Shown here: one piece after another, positions 52,366-61,167 of the stretch
Numbering within the stretch: position 1 is the first letter of the stretch
How the letters are laid out: every line of letters begins with the position of its first letter
Source of the DNA: VXYL01 sp965203685
Lineage (GTDB): Bacteria; Pseudomonadota; Gammaproteobacteria; Pseudomonadales; Azotimanducaceae
Reading direction: 5' to 3'
Assembly (NCBI GenBank): GCA_965203685.1
Contig: OZ241908.1
Location: 1,612,001-1,676,000, forward strand
Length of the DNA stretch: 64,000 nt
The notes under the pieces: generated by a model
Seen by the model: only the letters and a program-made list of their open reading frames with translations
What the model was told of the DNA's origin: nothing
Databases searched by the model: none
Made by a program: the position numbers and the translations under genes

Positions 52366-52435
52366 TAGCGTGGGAGGACGTGTTGCGGCGTCCTCTTGGG
52401 TGCCGCGATTCCCAGGTCCGGGGCGTTCGCCCCGG
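52366..52435 (+). promoter_or_regulatory. Family 1 GTCC-loop leader, copy 5
   Basis: -10 box TAGCGT at 52366-52371 and hairpin CCGGGGC-GTTC-GCCCCGG at 52418-52435 (loop GTTC). TGCAA and GAAGGAGA precede ATG 52464. Confidence 0.8.
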
Positions 52436-52463
52436 TGCAATCCCAACATGAAGGAGAAGCGAC

Positions 52464-52787
52464 ATGGAGCAATCCGTGGCGGTGCCGGCCGACGTGCACG
52501 CACGGCGCGAGCGGTTCGCCGAAGCCGTGCTGGCGTTTCTGGCGAAGGACTATCCGGTGCTGACGTACCCGGAGTTCCCGAGCCCGGAGACGGGCGCGCC
52601 GGAGGTGCACGCGGTGCAGCAGATGCTGGTGCCGCAAGGCCAGCTCGACGTCCTGTGCGCCACGTTCCCGGCCACGCGCAGCCGCGAGGTTCTCGCGGAG
52701 CGCGTGGTGCGGGCGGCGGAGCGGGCCGTCAGGCAGGTGATCGTGCGATCGCAGCGCAACGACCGCTGGATCGTGCTGATTCCCTAG
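52464..52787 (+). CDS. Leader-controlled small protein (type b, copy 2)
   Basis: A 107-residue paralogue of the previous protein: MEQSVAVPADVHARRERF, LVPQG, then VRSQRNDRWIVLIP at the end. It has diverged most in the middle. Function unknown. Confidence 0.7.
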   Translation: MEQSVAVPADVHARRERFAEAVLAFLAKDYPVLTYPEFPSPETGAPEVHAVQQMLVPQGQLDVLCATFPATRSREVLAERVVRAAERAVRQVIVRSQRNDRWIVLIP

Positions 52788-52873
52788 CGGACGTCCCGGA
52801 GCGGGCCCTCGAGGCCGGCGACGGGACCGTGGAACCACGGCGTTGGGCCGTGAGCCGGCGCCGGGACCGGTGG

Positions 52874-52942
52874 TAGAGTCGACGCGCAATCCGCGGACCG
52901 CCTCGGCGGTCGCGGTTTCCTGGTCCGGGACGTCCGTCCCGG
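52874..52942 (+). promoter_or_regulatory. Family 1 GTCC-loop leader, copy 6
   Basis: -10 box TAGAGT (52874-52879), a strong CCGCC/GGCGG hairpin, then CCGGGAC-GTCC-GTCCCGG at 52925-52942. TGCA and GAAGGAG precede ATG 52971. Confidence 0.85.
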
Positions 52943-52970
52943 TGCACATCAACCTTGAAGGAGCGACGAG

Positions 52971-53264
52971 ATGTCGGAGGCGGTCTTCGCGGCCGGCGCC
53001 GCGGTGGCGGGCGTGCCCGTCGTCGTGGACGCCGCGCGGTTCGAACTCCTCGTCAACGCGCGGAACGCCGCGTACTACGACGCGGGCGACCTGGCCCGCG
53101 CGGTCGGCGCGGTCCGTGCCGGTGACGAGGAGGAGAGCCGCAAGGGCGCGGCCTGGCCGGGCTGCGGGTGCGCGGAGCGATGCGGGCCGTGCGGTCCGCT
53201 GGAGGTCGTCACGCGCGAGCGCGGCGACCGCGCGGTGATCGCGCGGTCCGGGCTGTACGCGTAG
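52971..53264 (+). CDS. Leader-controlled cysteine-rich protein (type a, copy 2)
   Basis: A 97-residue paralogue of the 51228 protein: GVPVVVDAARFEL at the start, AWPGCGCAERCGPCGPL in the middle with four cysteines, and DRAVIARSG at the end. Likely zinc binding. Function unknown. Confidence 0.7.
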   Translation: MSEAVFAAGAAVAGVPVVVDAARFELLVNARNAAYYDAGDLARAVGAVRAGDEEESRKGAAWPGCGCAERCGPCGPLEVVTRERGDRAVIARSGLYA

Positions 53265-53358
53265 CGGCGCGCGAGCGCGCACGACGGGGACTTCCGGGCG
53301 GCCTTGGCCGCGCCGGATCCCCAGTGGGACGAGCTTGGGTTGGTCATGGGGACGGTGC

Positions 53359-53425
53359 TAGAGTCGCGGGGTGTCTGGCGGTCGTTGCGACGGCTGCGGA
53401 CCACGGTCCGGGGCGTCCGCCCCGG
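53359..53425 (+). promoter_or_regulatory. Family 1 GTCC-loop leader, copy 7
   Basis: TTGGGT lies 18 nt upstream of TAGAGT (53359-53364). Hairpin CCGGGGC-GTCC-GCCCCGG at 53408-53425, then TGCAA and GAGGAGA before ATG 53455. Confidence 0.85.
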
Positions 53426-53454
53426 TGCAATTCCGACACGTTGAGGAGAAGGCC

Positions 53455-53796
53455 ATGCCTCGAGAGGGGTACCGGCCGGGCCTCGCCGACACCTACACGG
53501 TGCCGGTGTGGTTCGACCATGTGGCGTTCGACGCCCTGAAGGCGGAAGGCCGGAGGACCGTGCAGCAGTGGGCCTTGAAGGATGCGCGCGAATGCCTGCG
53601 CATCTACGGCAAATGGCTGTACGAGCCGGCGGAGACGTTCTGGGTGTTCATGGCGGAGAACCACGCGGAGGTCGGGCGCTGCCTCGGTCTCGACTGCGGG
53701 TACTGCGCGGAGCACGTCCTGGTGTCGAACGGGCGCGGCGAGTCCATCTTTGCGGATTGGAACGAGCTGCGACGCCTGGGTGCGGCGGTCCCTTGA
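53455..53796 (+). CDS. Leader-controlled small protein
   Basis: A 113-residue protein starting MPREGYRPGLADTYTVPVWF. A C-terminal CLGLDCGYCAEHV segment has a cysteine cluster. Not similar to the other small proteins except in its leader. Function unknown. Confidence 0.7.
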   Translation: MPREGYRPGLADTYTVPVWFDHVAFDALKAEGRRTVQQWALKDARECLRIYGKWLYEPAETFWVFMAENHAEVGRCLGLDCGYCAEHVLVSNGRGESIFADWNELRRLGAAVP

Positions 53797-54063
53797 GGGG
53801 GAGCGCCGCGCACCGGGCCGTGGGTCGTCGAAGCGAACGCCCGGGCCGCAGGGAGTGGCGGTCGCCGCAGATGGTGGCGCCGTGTGCGGGCTCGGAATGG
53901 CGAACTCGCGCCGGACCGGCGCCAGGTCGAGTGAGGAGACACCGGCACGCTGGCCGGCCTGCGCCGGTACGCGGATGCACAAGTCGTCGAGCGGCCAGAA
54001 CTGGGCCGCGAACGCAGCGCGCCGGTCGGCATCTCCGGCCCACGGCCATCGGGGCACGGGAGT

Positions 54064-55197
54064 CTAGCGGGAGGCGCTCCCCGCATGGCGGGCGCAGTAC
54101 AAGCTGCCGTCTGTGCGCGGTATTGGGGCGCCGCAGTGTACGCAGCGGCGCCATGCCTGCTGGTGGCCCGTGGCGGGCGTCGTGCGACGAGGCGGCCTGC
54201 GCAGCTTCGGGACTGCTTTAGCGTTCGCCGCGTGGCCGGGATTCTCGATGAAGGACGCCGTGGCGCGCATGCCGAGCTTCTCGTGTTCGGTTGGCTTGGT
54301 CCGGGCGTTCGCAGTCGGGGCGTCGGGGAAGAGGCAGGCTGTTGTGGCGGCGTCGAGCTTCCTGTCCTGGGTCGGACCCCAACGGAGATGGAGGTCCACC
54401 GAACGTTGGAACCCGCCCATGTGGGCGATTTCGTGGTTGATGCTAGGATCGGTGTCGATCACGCAGATCATGCCGCCGGGGGCGAGGTGCTCGTCCCGTG
54501 CTTTCGCGAGCCACGGCTGCCAGTCGCAACGGTCGATTTCGTTGAGGACCAGCTGGACCAGCAGGAAGTCGTAAACACCGGGCAGTTGGATCCTTGGGAC
54601 GCGTTCGATGCGGGGGGACCAATTGATGCGGATCGCGCCGCGCCGGAGGTTGCCGTCGAGCCAACCGCTGCGGTGGATTAGGGGCTTCGTCAATGCCTCC
54701 GCGATCGGCTTCCATTTCGCGTGTTCGGGTTCGTACAACGTGATCTCGAGATCCGGGGTGACGGACGAGCGCCGATCGGACCGCCAAAGGCCGTTCGCGA
54801 TGTACCTGAGGAGGCCGTACAGCTCCGGTGCCGCGCCGCATCCGACCAGGGCGTGGCGTGTCGCCGACTGCCCGTTGCGCGCCGGATGGCGCGACCGCAG
54901 GTCCCAGGCGTGTCGGGCTCGGATGTCGGGAATGGCGGCGAGAGCCTCGGCCACGAGCTCGACGTGGTACGGGTAGTAGCCGAGGGAGTAGGCAACCAGG
55001 CGGGCGTCGGTCTCGCCGTATGCCCAACTGCGGGCCGGGCGGTTGCGGTAGTGCTGGCGTAGGGCTGCCAGTTCGCCTTGGATCGCTTGCAAGCGCCGCG
55101 CGGAGAGTTCGTGAAGCGCGCACCCGATGTGCTCCTCGACACGCTCGCGTACGTCGCGCTTCAGGCGTGCAAGCGGAGGTTGCGGAGGCGTGCGCAT
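54064..55197 (-). CDS. SAM-methyltransferase-like protein
   Basis: A 377-residue protein. ATG 55197 follows the AlkB stop by 5 nt. The middle has HALVGCGAAPELYGLL (motif I), DLEITLYEPEH (motif II), YDFLLVQLVLNEID (motif IV) and LAPGGMICVIDTD (motif V), a Rossmann methyltransferase pattern related to the Rsm22-type. A helical N-terminal domain precedes it. The end has RCVHCGAPIP and CARH, a small zinc finger, which may bind RNA or DNA. Together with AlkB this suggests a nucleic-acid modification or repair role, or a defence function. Codon bias is weaker than in neighbouring genes. Confidence 0.7.
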   Translation of the reverse strand: MRTPPQPPLARLKRDVRERVEEHIGCALHELSARRLQAIQGELAALRQHYRNRPARSWAYGETDARLVAYSLGYYPYHVELVAEALAAIPDIRARHAWDLRSRHPARNGQSATRHALVGCGAAPELYGLLRYIANGLWRSDRRSSVTPDLEITLYEPEHAKWKPIAEALTKPLIHRSGWLDGNLRRGAIRINWSPRIERVPRIQLPGVYDFLLVQLVLNEIDRCDWQPWLAKARDEHLAPGGMICVIDTDPSINHEIAHMGGFQRSVDLHLRWGPTQDRKLDAATTACLFPDAPTANARTKPTEHEKLGMRATASFIENPGHAANAKAVPKLRRPPRRTTPATGHQQAWRRCVHCGAPIPRTDGSLYCARHAGSASR

Positions 55198-55202
55198 GGA
55201 TG

Positions 55203-55814
55203 TCAGTGGGCGATGGATCTGAAGGTGAGGTTGTAGCGTGGACGTTTGACGCCGGCACGCGGGGGAATGCAGTGTTGCCAGTGCAGCTGCGTCGGATGGC
55301 GCATGATCAGGAGGCTGCCGTGCGCTAGGGATAGCTCGTGGACGGTCGAATGGTCGCGCCGATGACGGAGTTTGAACGACCGGCGGGCGCCGAGGCTGAT
55401 AGATGCGACGTTGATCTCCGCCCCGAGTTCCTTCTCGTCGTCGCTGTGCCATCCCACCTTGTCGCGCCCGTGGCGATAGACATTGATCAACACAGAGTTG
55501 AACGCGAGGCCGGTATGGTGCGATACCCGTGCCGCCAGTTCGGCGACGAAGGTCGGGTAGGGCCGGGGATCCATGGCGATGCCGGAATAGGTGTAGCGGC
55601 TTCCGTCCGTGCTGTACCACTGCGTGAGGCGCGGTATGGGATGCGTACGTCCGTGGACCGTGATCTGGTCTTGGCGGTAGGACTCGCGTACGGCGGCGTC
55701 GAGGGCTGCGTCGGCGTCGGTGGCGTCTAGGAACGCAGCTAGGTAGGTGACGTCCGCTTCGCCGGTGCGGAGGATTGTGAGTTCGTCGTGGCCGAAGAGG
55801 TCGTCGGTGGACAT
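55203..55814 (-). CDS. AlkB-family 2-oxoglutarate dioxygenase
   Basis: A 203-residue protein starting MSTDDLFGHDEL. Catalytic motifs are present: NVYRHGRDKVGWHSDDE (H-x-D), HWQHCIPP (second His), and RYNLTFRS (R for 2-oxoglutarate). PLTQW- and SGIAMDPRPYP-type segments are typical. Substrate may be alkylated DNA or RNA. It is coupled with the methyltransferase-like gene and followed by a DUF262 gene on the same strand after a gap. Confidence 0.92.
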   Translation of the reverse strand: MSTDDLFGHDELTILRTGEADVTYLAAFLDATDADAALDAAVRESYRQDQITVHGRTHPIPRLTQWYSTDGSRYTYSGIAMDPRPYPTFVAELAARVSHHTGLAFNSVLINVYRHGRDKVGWHSDDEKELGAEINVASISLGARRSFKLRHRRDHSTVHELSLAHGSLLIMRHPTQLHWQHCIPPRAGVKRPRYNLTFRSIAH

Positions 55815-56290
55815 GATCGCGATCAGGGACAGATCAAGCCCGGGTGCCGATGCTAGCGGTACGCCGGCGTGTGGGGTTGTCCGTGGTTGGGTGTGTTAGG
55901 AATCTCGGCGGCCTGCGCGTGAGCGGGGTACATGTCGTGTCGGTGGGGGCGAAGTTGCTGTGTTGGATCATGGTTTGCTGGCCAGAGTACTCGTTGCTTG
56001 TGGACCCGGATGGGTTCGATCAGTGGGACGATGGGATTGTATCTTCCTTGCACCGTTGGCGACACTCTGGTGCGTTACTGGCGTACTTGCGCTGCGGCGC
56101 CGGCGCGCGTCATTGACGTACGGGGCGACGGGGTGGCGGGTGAGGACGGGTACGGGACGCCGCTGCGTTCCGTCCCAACCGCGAGCTGTGGGATCGCCCG
56201 TACGCGGGCGAGCTGCGGCTCGCGCCTCGAGTTCGAGGTGGAGTCCGTCGGGGTCTGCTGTAGGTGGCTGCGCGTTGTCTCGCGGTAGCG
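55815..56290. other. AT-richer gap with decayed leader-gene copy
   Basis: Contains a degenerate copy of the 59828-60133 gene (reported separately) and no intact gene. Base composition is lower in GC than most of the window. Confidence 0.5.
55930..56288 (+). pseudogene. Decayed copy of the 59828 gene
   Basis: The end reads LEFEVESVGV, matching LEFEVESIGV at the end of the protein at 59828-60133. Upstream, TACGG...CGGGTGG and the CGTACGCG...CGAGCTG nucleotides also align. Frame is lost in the middle. It is a dead duplicate of a Family 1 gene, lacking the leader. Confidence 0.6.
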
Positions 56291-58393
56291 TCACCGCGAC
56301 TGATCCAACGCCTGGCGAAGCATGGGTATCGCCAGCGCCGCAGTGACGTCGTCCGAGACCTCCACGATCAGGTCACTGTTCGTGTGAACGCGATTCGGCA
56401 CGAATTTCCATGTCGACGCATCGTGGACGGTCAGGCCGGCCGGGATTTCCAGTTCGCCGAACTCAAGCGGGAGTATCACCCTGACCGAGTGGCGCATCGG
56501 CATCAGCTCCGCGAAGAAGTTCGGCCCGTAGCAGCCAACCGACTTGTGCTCGATGACTTCGATGACGTCCGCCAGCCCCTGGATTCCCGACCGGATCCGT
56601 TCGAGGACGTTGCGGACGGCGTCCGTCATCTCGAGGTCGCTCGCGCTACGTTCTTGGGCGCGCTCCCTGAGGTCTCTGATGTCGGCCGCCTGAATGCTCT
56701 TCGCGTCCGCTTCGTGGTGGGGCCAGACCTGCAGCGCGCGAGCCGCCAGGCGCTCCCCGCGATTGCGAATCTCGATGTCCGTCCATTGCGCCGCGTCCCT
56801 GACGTCCTCGTTGAGGCGGACGGCGCTGTGCCGGAACCCGCCGTCGACGACCTGCTTCTCGTCGAAGGGTCGGTTCGAGTAGGCGCTGTTGTACGCCGTC
56901 AACGTCAGGTTGCCCAGGCGGTGCAGCCAGGTCCCGTGCTCTTCCGCCCAGGCCCCGCCCAGCATCGTCTGCCACTGCGGAACGTCCGTGATGTCCTGCG
57001 GCATGATGTGTTCGATCGAGAAGTTCTGGACCGGACTTGGTTCCTGGTAGCCGGCGTTCTCCAGGCGGTCGAGCAGGTGTTTGCACACGCGCAGACCGTA
57101 GAGGTCGTGCTCCTGCAGTCCCCTCCTGAACTCCTCGTCGTTCGGGAAGCGGTAGTTCCCTCTCAACCGGGCTAGCGCGACCTGCAAGGACTCGAAGGGG
57201 GCCTCCGGGACGAGATCGTGCGCGATTCTGGCGAAGACGGACCAGTAGTTTCGCGTCTGCAGGCCCAGCACGGCCCGCCGCAGCAGGTAGCTCTCGATCA
57301 GCACGACCGCGCGGACGAACTCGTCCTGGCCCAGCCGTTCCGTTTCGTGGAAGCGGTACAGCCGCATGATCAGAAGACCCTGGGTCGTGTTGAGCGAGCG
57401 CATGTTGCCCATGGCGTCGGCAAGCCAAGGGCGCTGCATCGGCGCGACCCCGAGGAACGACGCGTAGGTCCGGGCCACGCGGGCCATGTCGGCGAGCAAC
57501 TCCTCGAGCGGCGTCGCCGCCTCGGGATCCCAGAAGGACTTGAACTCGTCGTAGATGCGGTCTTGGCGGATCTGTTGCGTCAGACGCTGCCTGAGGGCCA
57601 TGTAGTCGCGCAGGAAGCTGTCGAACGCGCTGCCCGATGTGCGGAACAGCACCTCGATCCTGCTCCAATGCTCCGCATACAGCCAGGTCTGCTCGGACTC
57701 GGGGAGACCCATGAGGAGGTAGTTCCGTACCAGGTCGCTCGGGCGCAGGGCGATGCCGGTCGAGTTCATGCTTTCGAACACGAGCTGCGGGTTGTCGACC
57801 GTACGATCGAGCATGACGTCGACGACATTCAGGCGGGCAACTCCTCGATACACGGCCTCCGGGTCGCAGTCCGGCGCCCGTAGGGCGGACCGGAAGCAAT
57901 CGTATGCCTCGACGAGCAACTCCGAGCTTTCGGTATCGAGTTCCGCGGGATTCTTGCCATCGACGAGCGCCTGCAGTGTGGCGTTGTCCCTGCGTCGCAG
58001 GATGAGCTTGTAGTGCCGCTGTCCGGCCTCGAGCCGGTTCGTGAGGTAGTACTCTTCGACTCTCGCGATCGTCGGCCCGTCGTCGCTTCCCGACCATCCC
58101 GTCTCGCGGATGTGGTCGCGCAATGCGACCATGAGCACCGTCAACGTCGTCAGTCGCTGTTGGCCGTCGATCAGCAGCCAGCTTTGGAAGGCGCTCATCA
58201 GATCGGCTCCGACATAGACGATCGACCCCATGAAGTGCCGGCTGCCGGCTTCCGGAAGGCTGGCCCGCATCACGTCCCGCCAGAATTGCTCGCACTGCTC
58301 GCGGGTCCAGCTGAAGTCCCGCTGGAAGACGGGTATGACGAACTGTCTGTTGCCGTTGATGATGGCGGTGAATTGGCGGTCTATCGCTTTCAC
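56291..58393 (-). CDS. GmrSD-type DUF262/DUF1524 nuclease
   Basis: A 700-residue protein. GTG 58393 has GGGGAG upstream. The DUF262 domain has FVIPVFQRDFSW and LLIDGQQRLTTLT (DGQQR motif). The DUF1524 HNH-like domain has FSIEHIMPQ and LGNLTLTAYNSAYSNRPF. The end (HKSVGCYGPNFFAELMPM) resembles the DUF5655 tail. This is the GmrSD family, which restricts modified phage DNA (type IV-like restriction). It lies in the AT-richer island with AlkB and the methyltransferase-like gene, which supports a defence island. Confidence 0.92.
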   Translation of the reverse strand: MKAIDRQFTAIINGNRQFVIPVFQRDFSWTREQCEQFWRDVMRASLPEAGSRHFMGSIVYVGADLMSAFQSWLLIDGQQRLTTLTVLMVALRDHIRETGWSGSDDGPTIARVEEYYLTNRLEAGQRHYKLILRRRDNATLQALVDGKNPAELDTESSELLVEAYDCFRSALRAPDCDPEAVYRGVARLNVVDVMLDRTVDNPQLVFESMNSTGIALRPSDLVRNYLLMGLPESEQTWLYAEHWSRIEVLFRTSGSAFDSFLRDYMALRQRLTQQIRQDRIYDEFKSFWDPEAATPLEELLADMARVARTYASFLGVAPMQRPWLADAMGNMRSLNTTQGLLIMRLYRFHETERLGQDEFVRAVVLIESYLLRRAVLGLQTRNYWSVFARIAHDLVPEAPFESLQVALARLRGNYRFPNDEEFRRGLQEHDLYGLRVCKHLLDRLENAGYQEPSPVQNFSIEHIMPQDITDVPQWQTMLGGAWAEEHGTWLHRLGNLTLTAYNSAYSNRPFDEKQVVDGGFRHSAVRLNEDVRDAAQWTDIEIRNRGERLAARALQVWPHHEADAKSIQAADIRDLRERAQERSASDLEMTDAVRNVLERIRSGIQGLADVIEVIEHKSVGCYGPNFFAELMPMRHSVRVILPLEFGELEIPAGLTVHDASTWKFVPNRVHTNSDLIVEVSDDVTAALAIPMLRQALDQSR

Positions 58394-58687
58394 GACGCTC
58401 CCCTTTCTTCGTTGGTTCACCTCCGCTCGAGGTCCGGGTTCGCGCCGGGACATGAGCGCGTTTGGCGCGGGCATTATAGGGGTGTTGCCATCGGCGGCGT
58501 TCCATGGGTCGCACGCGCAGTCGTCATCGATGGGCTTCTCGACCGCGGACGGCCGTGCCCTATGCGGGCTCGGGAACCGTGAAATCCGGGATCGACCCGG
58601 GATGGGGCGGGGACACGGTGGCGGAACAGCGGCTGTCGATCAACGCGGCGTTGGCAGCGGACGGCACACGCGCGGTCAGCGGCGGGA
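58394..58687. other. Intergenic region upstream of DUF262 gene
   Basis: No Family 2 element and no gene. Confidence 0.4.
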
Positions 58688-59098
58688 TCAGGCGAGCCGT
58701 AGCGCGGCGATCGCCGCGAGCAGGAGGCCGGCAGCGGTGATGGCCACGATGACCGAGTGCATACGCAAGGCATCGAAGTTCCGGCCGTGGGCGGCGATCC
58801 GGGGGAGGACGTCCGCGCGGAGTTTGGCGATCTGTCCCGCGATGGTCGCGGCAGCGGTGTCCGTGCGCGCGGTGAACCCGGCATCGAGGTCCTGCATGGC
58901 GCCGAGGGTGTCGACGCGGGCCGTCAACTTGACGTCGAGGTCGTCGATCCGGGCGGTGAGCTTGACGCCGAGGCTGTCGATGTCTTCCGGGTGGCGGGGT
59001 CCTGATCGCGCGGTTTCGTCAGCATGGCGACGGCTTCGAAGCGTTCGGGCTCGGTACGGGCATTGTCGAGGTCTCCGATGGCTGCGACGGTGTCGATG
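58688..59098 (-). pseudogene. Frameshifted coiled-coil membrane protein copy
   Basis: Paralogue of the protein at 59219-59548: GVKLTARIDDLDVKLTARVD, then VIVAITAAGLLLAAIAALRLA at the end. The N-terminal part (VIDTVAAIGDLDNAR, RDQDPATR) lies in another frame and its start codon is no longer ATG, so one base is missing near 59000. It is probably inactive. Confidence 0.6.
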
Positions 59099-59218
59099 AC
59101 AGGCCATGTTGCCTACGCGTTCAGCAGGCGCTGCGGACGTTCGACCGCCACCGTGGGCCTGGCGCGCTGCGTTCCGGCAGTCGCCGGGATGTCCGACCGC
59201 GGCGGGTCCGGCGGGCGG

Positions 59219-59548
59219 CTAGAGGAGGCGCAGCGCGGCGATGGCCGCGAACAGGACGCCGGCGACGGCGATGCCGACGGCCATGGCGTGCACGCGCAGG
59301 GCGGCCATCTTCTGGTCCTGGACCGCGAAGGCGGTGAGGATGTCGGCGCGGAGGTCGGTGATCTGCGCTGTGACGGTCGCGGCGAGCGTGTCGATGCGGG
59401 CGGTCAGCCTGACGTCGAGGTTCTCGACGTCCTGCCGGGTGGCGAGATCCTGGTCGCGACGGTTCGTCATCGTGACGATGGCTTCGGCGAGTTTCGGGTC
59501 GGCGCCGGCATTCTCGAGGTCGCGGATGGCTGCGGCAGTGTCGATCAT
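59219..59548 (-). CDS. Coiled-coil membrane protein (DUF1640-like)
   Basis: A 109-residue protein. ATG 59548 has AGGAGACAAT upstream. The middle is a coiled coil with heptads (NLDVRLTARIDTLAATVTAQ) and the C-terminus is one membrane helix (GIAVAGVLFAAIAALRLL). This is the layout of DUF1640-type or MCU-regulator-like small tail-anchored proteins. Function unknown. Confidence 0.7.
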   Translation of the reverse strand: MIDTAAAIRDLENAGADPKLAEAIVTMTNRRDQDLATRQDVENLDVRLTARIDTLAATVTAQITDLRADILTAFAVQDQKMAALRVHAMAVGIAVAGVLFAAIAALRLL

Positions 59549-59732
59549 AGTCGATTGTCTCCTGTTTGGGGATCGCGGCGTCGATCTCGCGGCCGCGCAA
59601 GCCCCCTTGCGGCCGCGATCGACGGCCTGTTCGCGCGCTGTCGCGGCTGGGCGGAACGGCGTGCGACCGCCGGCCGCCGCACGACGCGGGGGTGGTGCGC
59701 GGCGTCGTATCCACGGCGCCTGCGGACCGCGC

Positions 59733-59800
59733 TATGCTTGTTCCCGCAAGGGGCGTCCGTGTCACGGGTGCCGCTTTCCCGTGCGGTCCGTCCGGACCGC
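59733..59800 (+). promoter_or_regulatory. Family 1 GTCC-loop leader, copy 8
   Basis: -10 box TATGCT at 59733-59738 and hairpin GCGGTCC-GTCC-GGACCGC at 59783-59800, then TTGATCGCAA and GAGGAGA before ATG 59828. Confidence 0.85.
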
Positions 59801-59827
59801 TTGATCGCAACCTCCGAGGAGAGACCC

Positions 59828-60133
59828 ATGGTCGAGATCGACTACGGGACCTTGCTTGCGCCCGTCGAGGGCCGGCCGGGCGTGGCGGGCTACGTGACCG
59901 CGCCCCCGGCTCTCGATGTGCGGCGGGCGTACGCCCGCTTCCGCGTCTACGCGCACGTCCTGGACGTGTACGGCCCGACGCGGTGGCGGTTCCGGGTGGG
60001 CCGGGCGGACACGGATGCGCGTGGGCGCATCGCCGTCCTGTTCGATCCGCCGTACGCGAGCGAGCTGCCGAGGGACCTCAGCCTCGAGTTCGAGGTGGAG
60101 TCCATCGGGGTCCCGCTGGAGGAGGCCGTCTGA
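59828..60133 (+). CDS. Leader-controlled small protein (type c)
   Basis: A 101-residue protein starting MVEIDYGTLLAPVEGRPG and ending SLEFEVESIGVPLEEAV. It contains YARFRVYAHVLDVYGPTRWR and looks like a small beta-rich domain. A decayed duplicate lies at 55930-56288. Function unknown. Confidence 0.7.
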   Translation: MVEIDYGTLLAPVEGRPGVAGYVTAPPALDVRRAYARFRVYAHVLDVYGPTRWRFRVGRADTDARGRIAVLFDPPYASELPRDLSLEFEVESIGVPLEEAV

Positions 60134-60227
60134 GGCGGCTTCCCTGACGGGCGCGGCGGAACGGTCCCTCGGGACCCGACCGCCGCGCCGGCTGGGCCGC
60201 CAGGTTGCGCGCCCGCGGACGCCGGTG

Positions 60228-60291
60228 TAGCGTCCCTTCCGCCAATGGCGCCCTTCCCGGGGTGCCGTCTCGTGCGGGACGTCCGTCCCGC
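60228..60291 (+). promoter_or_regulatory. Family 1 GTCC-loop leader, copy 9
   Basis: TTGCGC lies 17 nt upstream of TAGCGT (60228-60233). Hairpin GCGGGAC-GTCC-GTCCCGC at 60274-60291, then TGCAACAATCACG and GAGGAG before ATG 60321. Confidence 0.88.
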
Positions 60292-60320
60292 TGCAACAAT
60301 CACGACAGAGGAGTATGCCG

Positions 60321-60899
60321 ATGGAGACATTGGTGGAGGAGCTGCGTGCGCGCGAGAGCGAGCCCGTGGCGCAAAGCGATGTGCGCAAGGCCATGCTGTT
60401 CGAGGCACGCCTGGTCCGCGAGCTCAGGCTCGAGGGCCTGGCGGCGGTCGCCGGCCTGCTCGGCGCCCCGCAGGGGGCGGCGCGCGACGTCGGCGACTGG
60501 TTCGTCTGGCGCCGCTCGGCGACGGCGTGTGCCAGGTGGTGCGCGGGCCCCGTGTGCGGTCTTCCGCGGCGCGACGGGCTGCTGCTGCCGAGACCCGGGG
60601 TCCCTGCGGGCCTCGCGGCGACGGTGGCGGCGGTGCTTGCCGTGGTCGCCGACGGCCGCGGCACGCGGTGCGCCGACGGCGCGCCGGCCCGGCCGTGGGT
60701 CGAGGTGCAGCCCGGGGCGGTCTTCGTCCAGTGGGCGGCCGTCTCGGGCGGCGTGCGCGCGCTGTACCGGCACCTGCTGGACGACATGCGCGCGTGCGGC
60801 GGCCTCGACGAGCACGTCCAGGCGGTCGCGATGCATCCGGAGCACGCGCTCGTGGATGCCGCCGACCCGCTGGTCGCGGCGATCCTGCGCGCGTGCTAG
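60321..60899 (+). CDS. Leader-controlled protein
   Basis: A 192-residue protein. ATG 60321 is preferred over ATG 60315 because the latter is only one nucleotide from the GAGGAG site. It has METLVEELRARESEPVAQSD and a cysteine pair region near ACARWCAGPVCGL. The second half contains FVQWAAVSGGVRALYRHL. Function unknown. Confidence 0.7.
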   Translation: METLVEELRARESEPVAQSDVRKAMLFEARLVRELRLEGLAAVAGLLGAPQGAARDVGDWFVWRRSATACARWCAGPVCGLPRRDGLLLPRPGVPAGLAATVAAVLAVVADGRGTRCADGAPARPWVEVQPGAVFVQWAAVSGGVRALYRHLLDDMRACGGLDEHVQAVAMHPEHALVDAADPLVAAILRAC

Positions 60900-61167
60900 G
60901 AGACGCTGCGGCGGCGAGACCCGAGGGTGTCCCGCCGCGGCCGTGGCCGGTGCGGCGGTTCTTGTCGAAGGGCAAGCGGAGCGCGCCAGGCGCCAGCGAC
61001 CGTCACCCGCATGGGCCGGGACCGCGTCGTCCGCGGGCCCGGGTCGGCGGCACGCCGACTAGGGCGCGGCCCGCAGGGGGCGCCCCGCAACCAATCGCCG
61101 TTTGTCCATGCGGCGCCATGCCCGCCCGTGCGATGGACGCCGGCTCGAGGCGGACGTCTTCCCCGTG

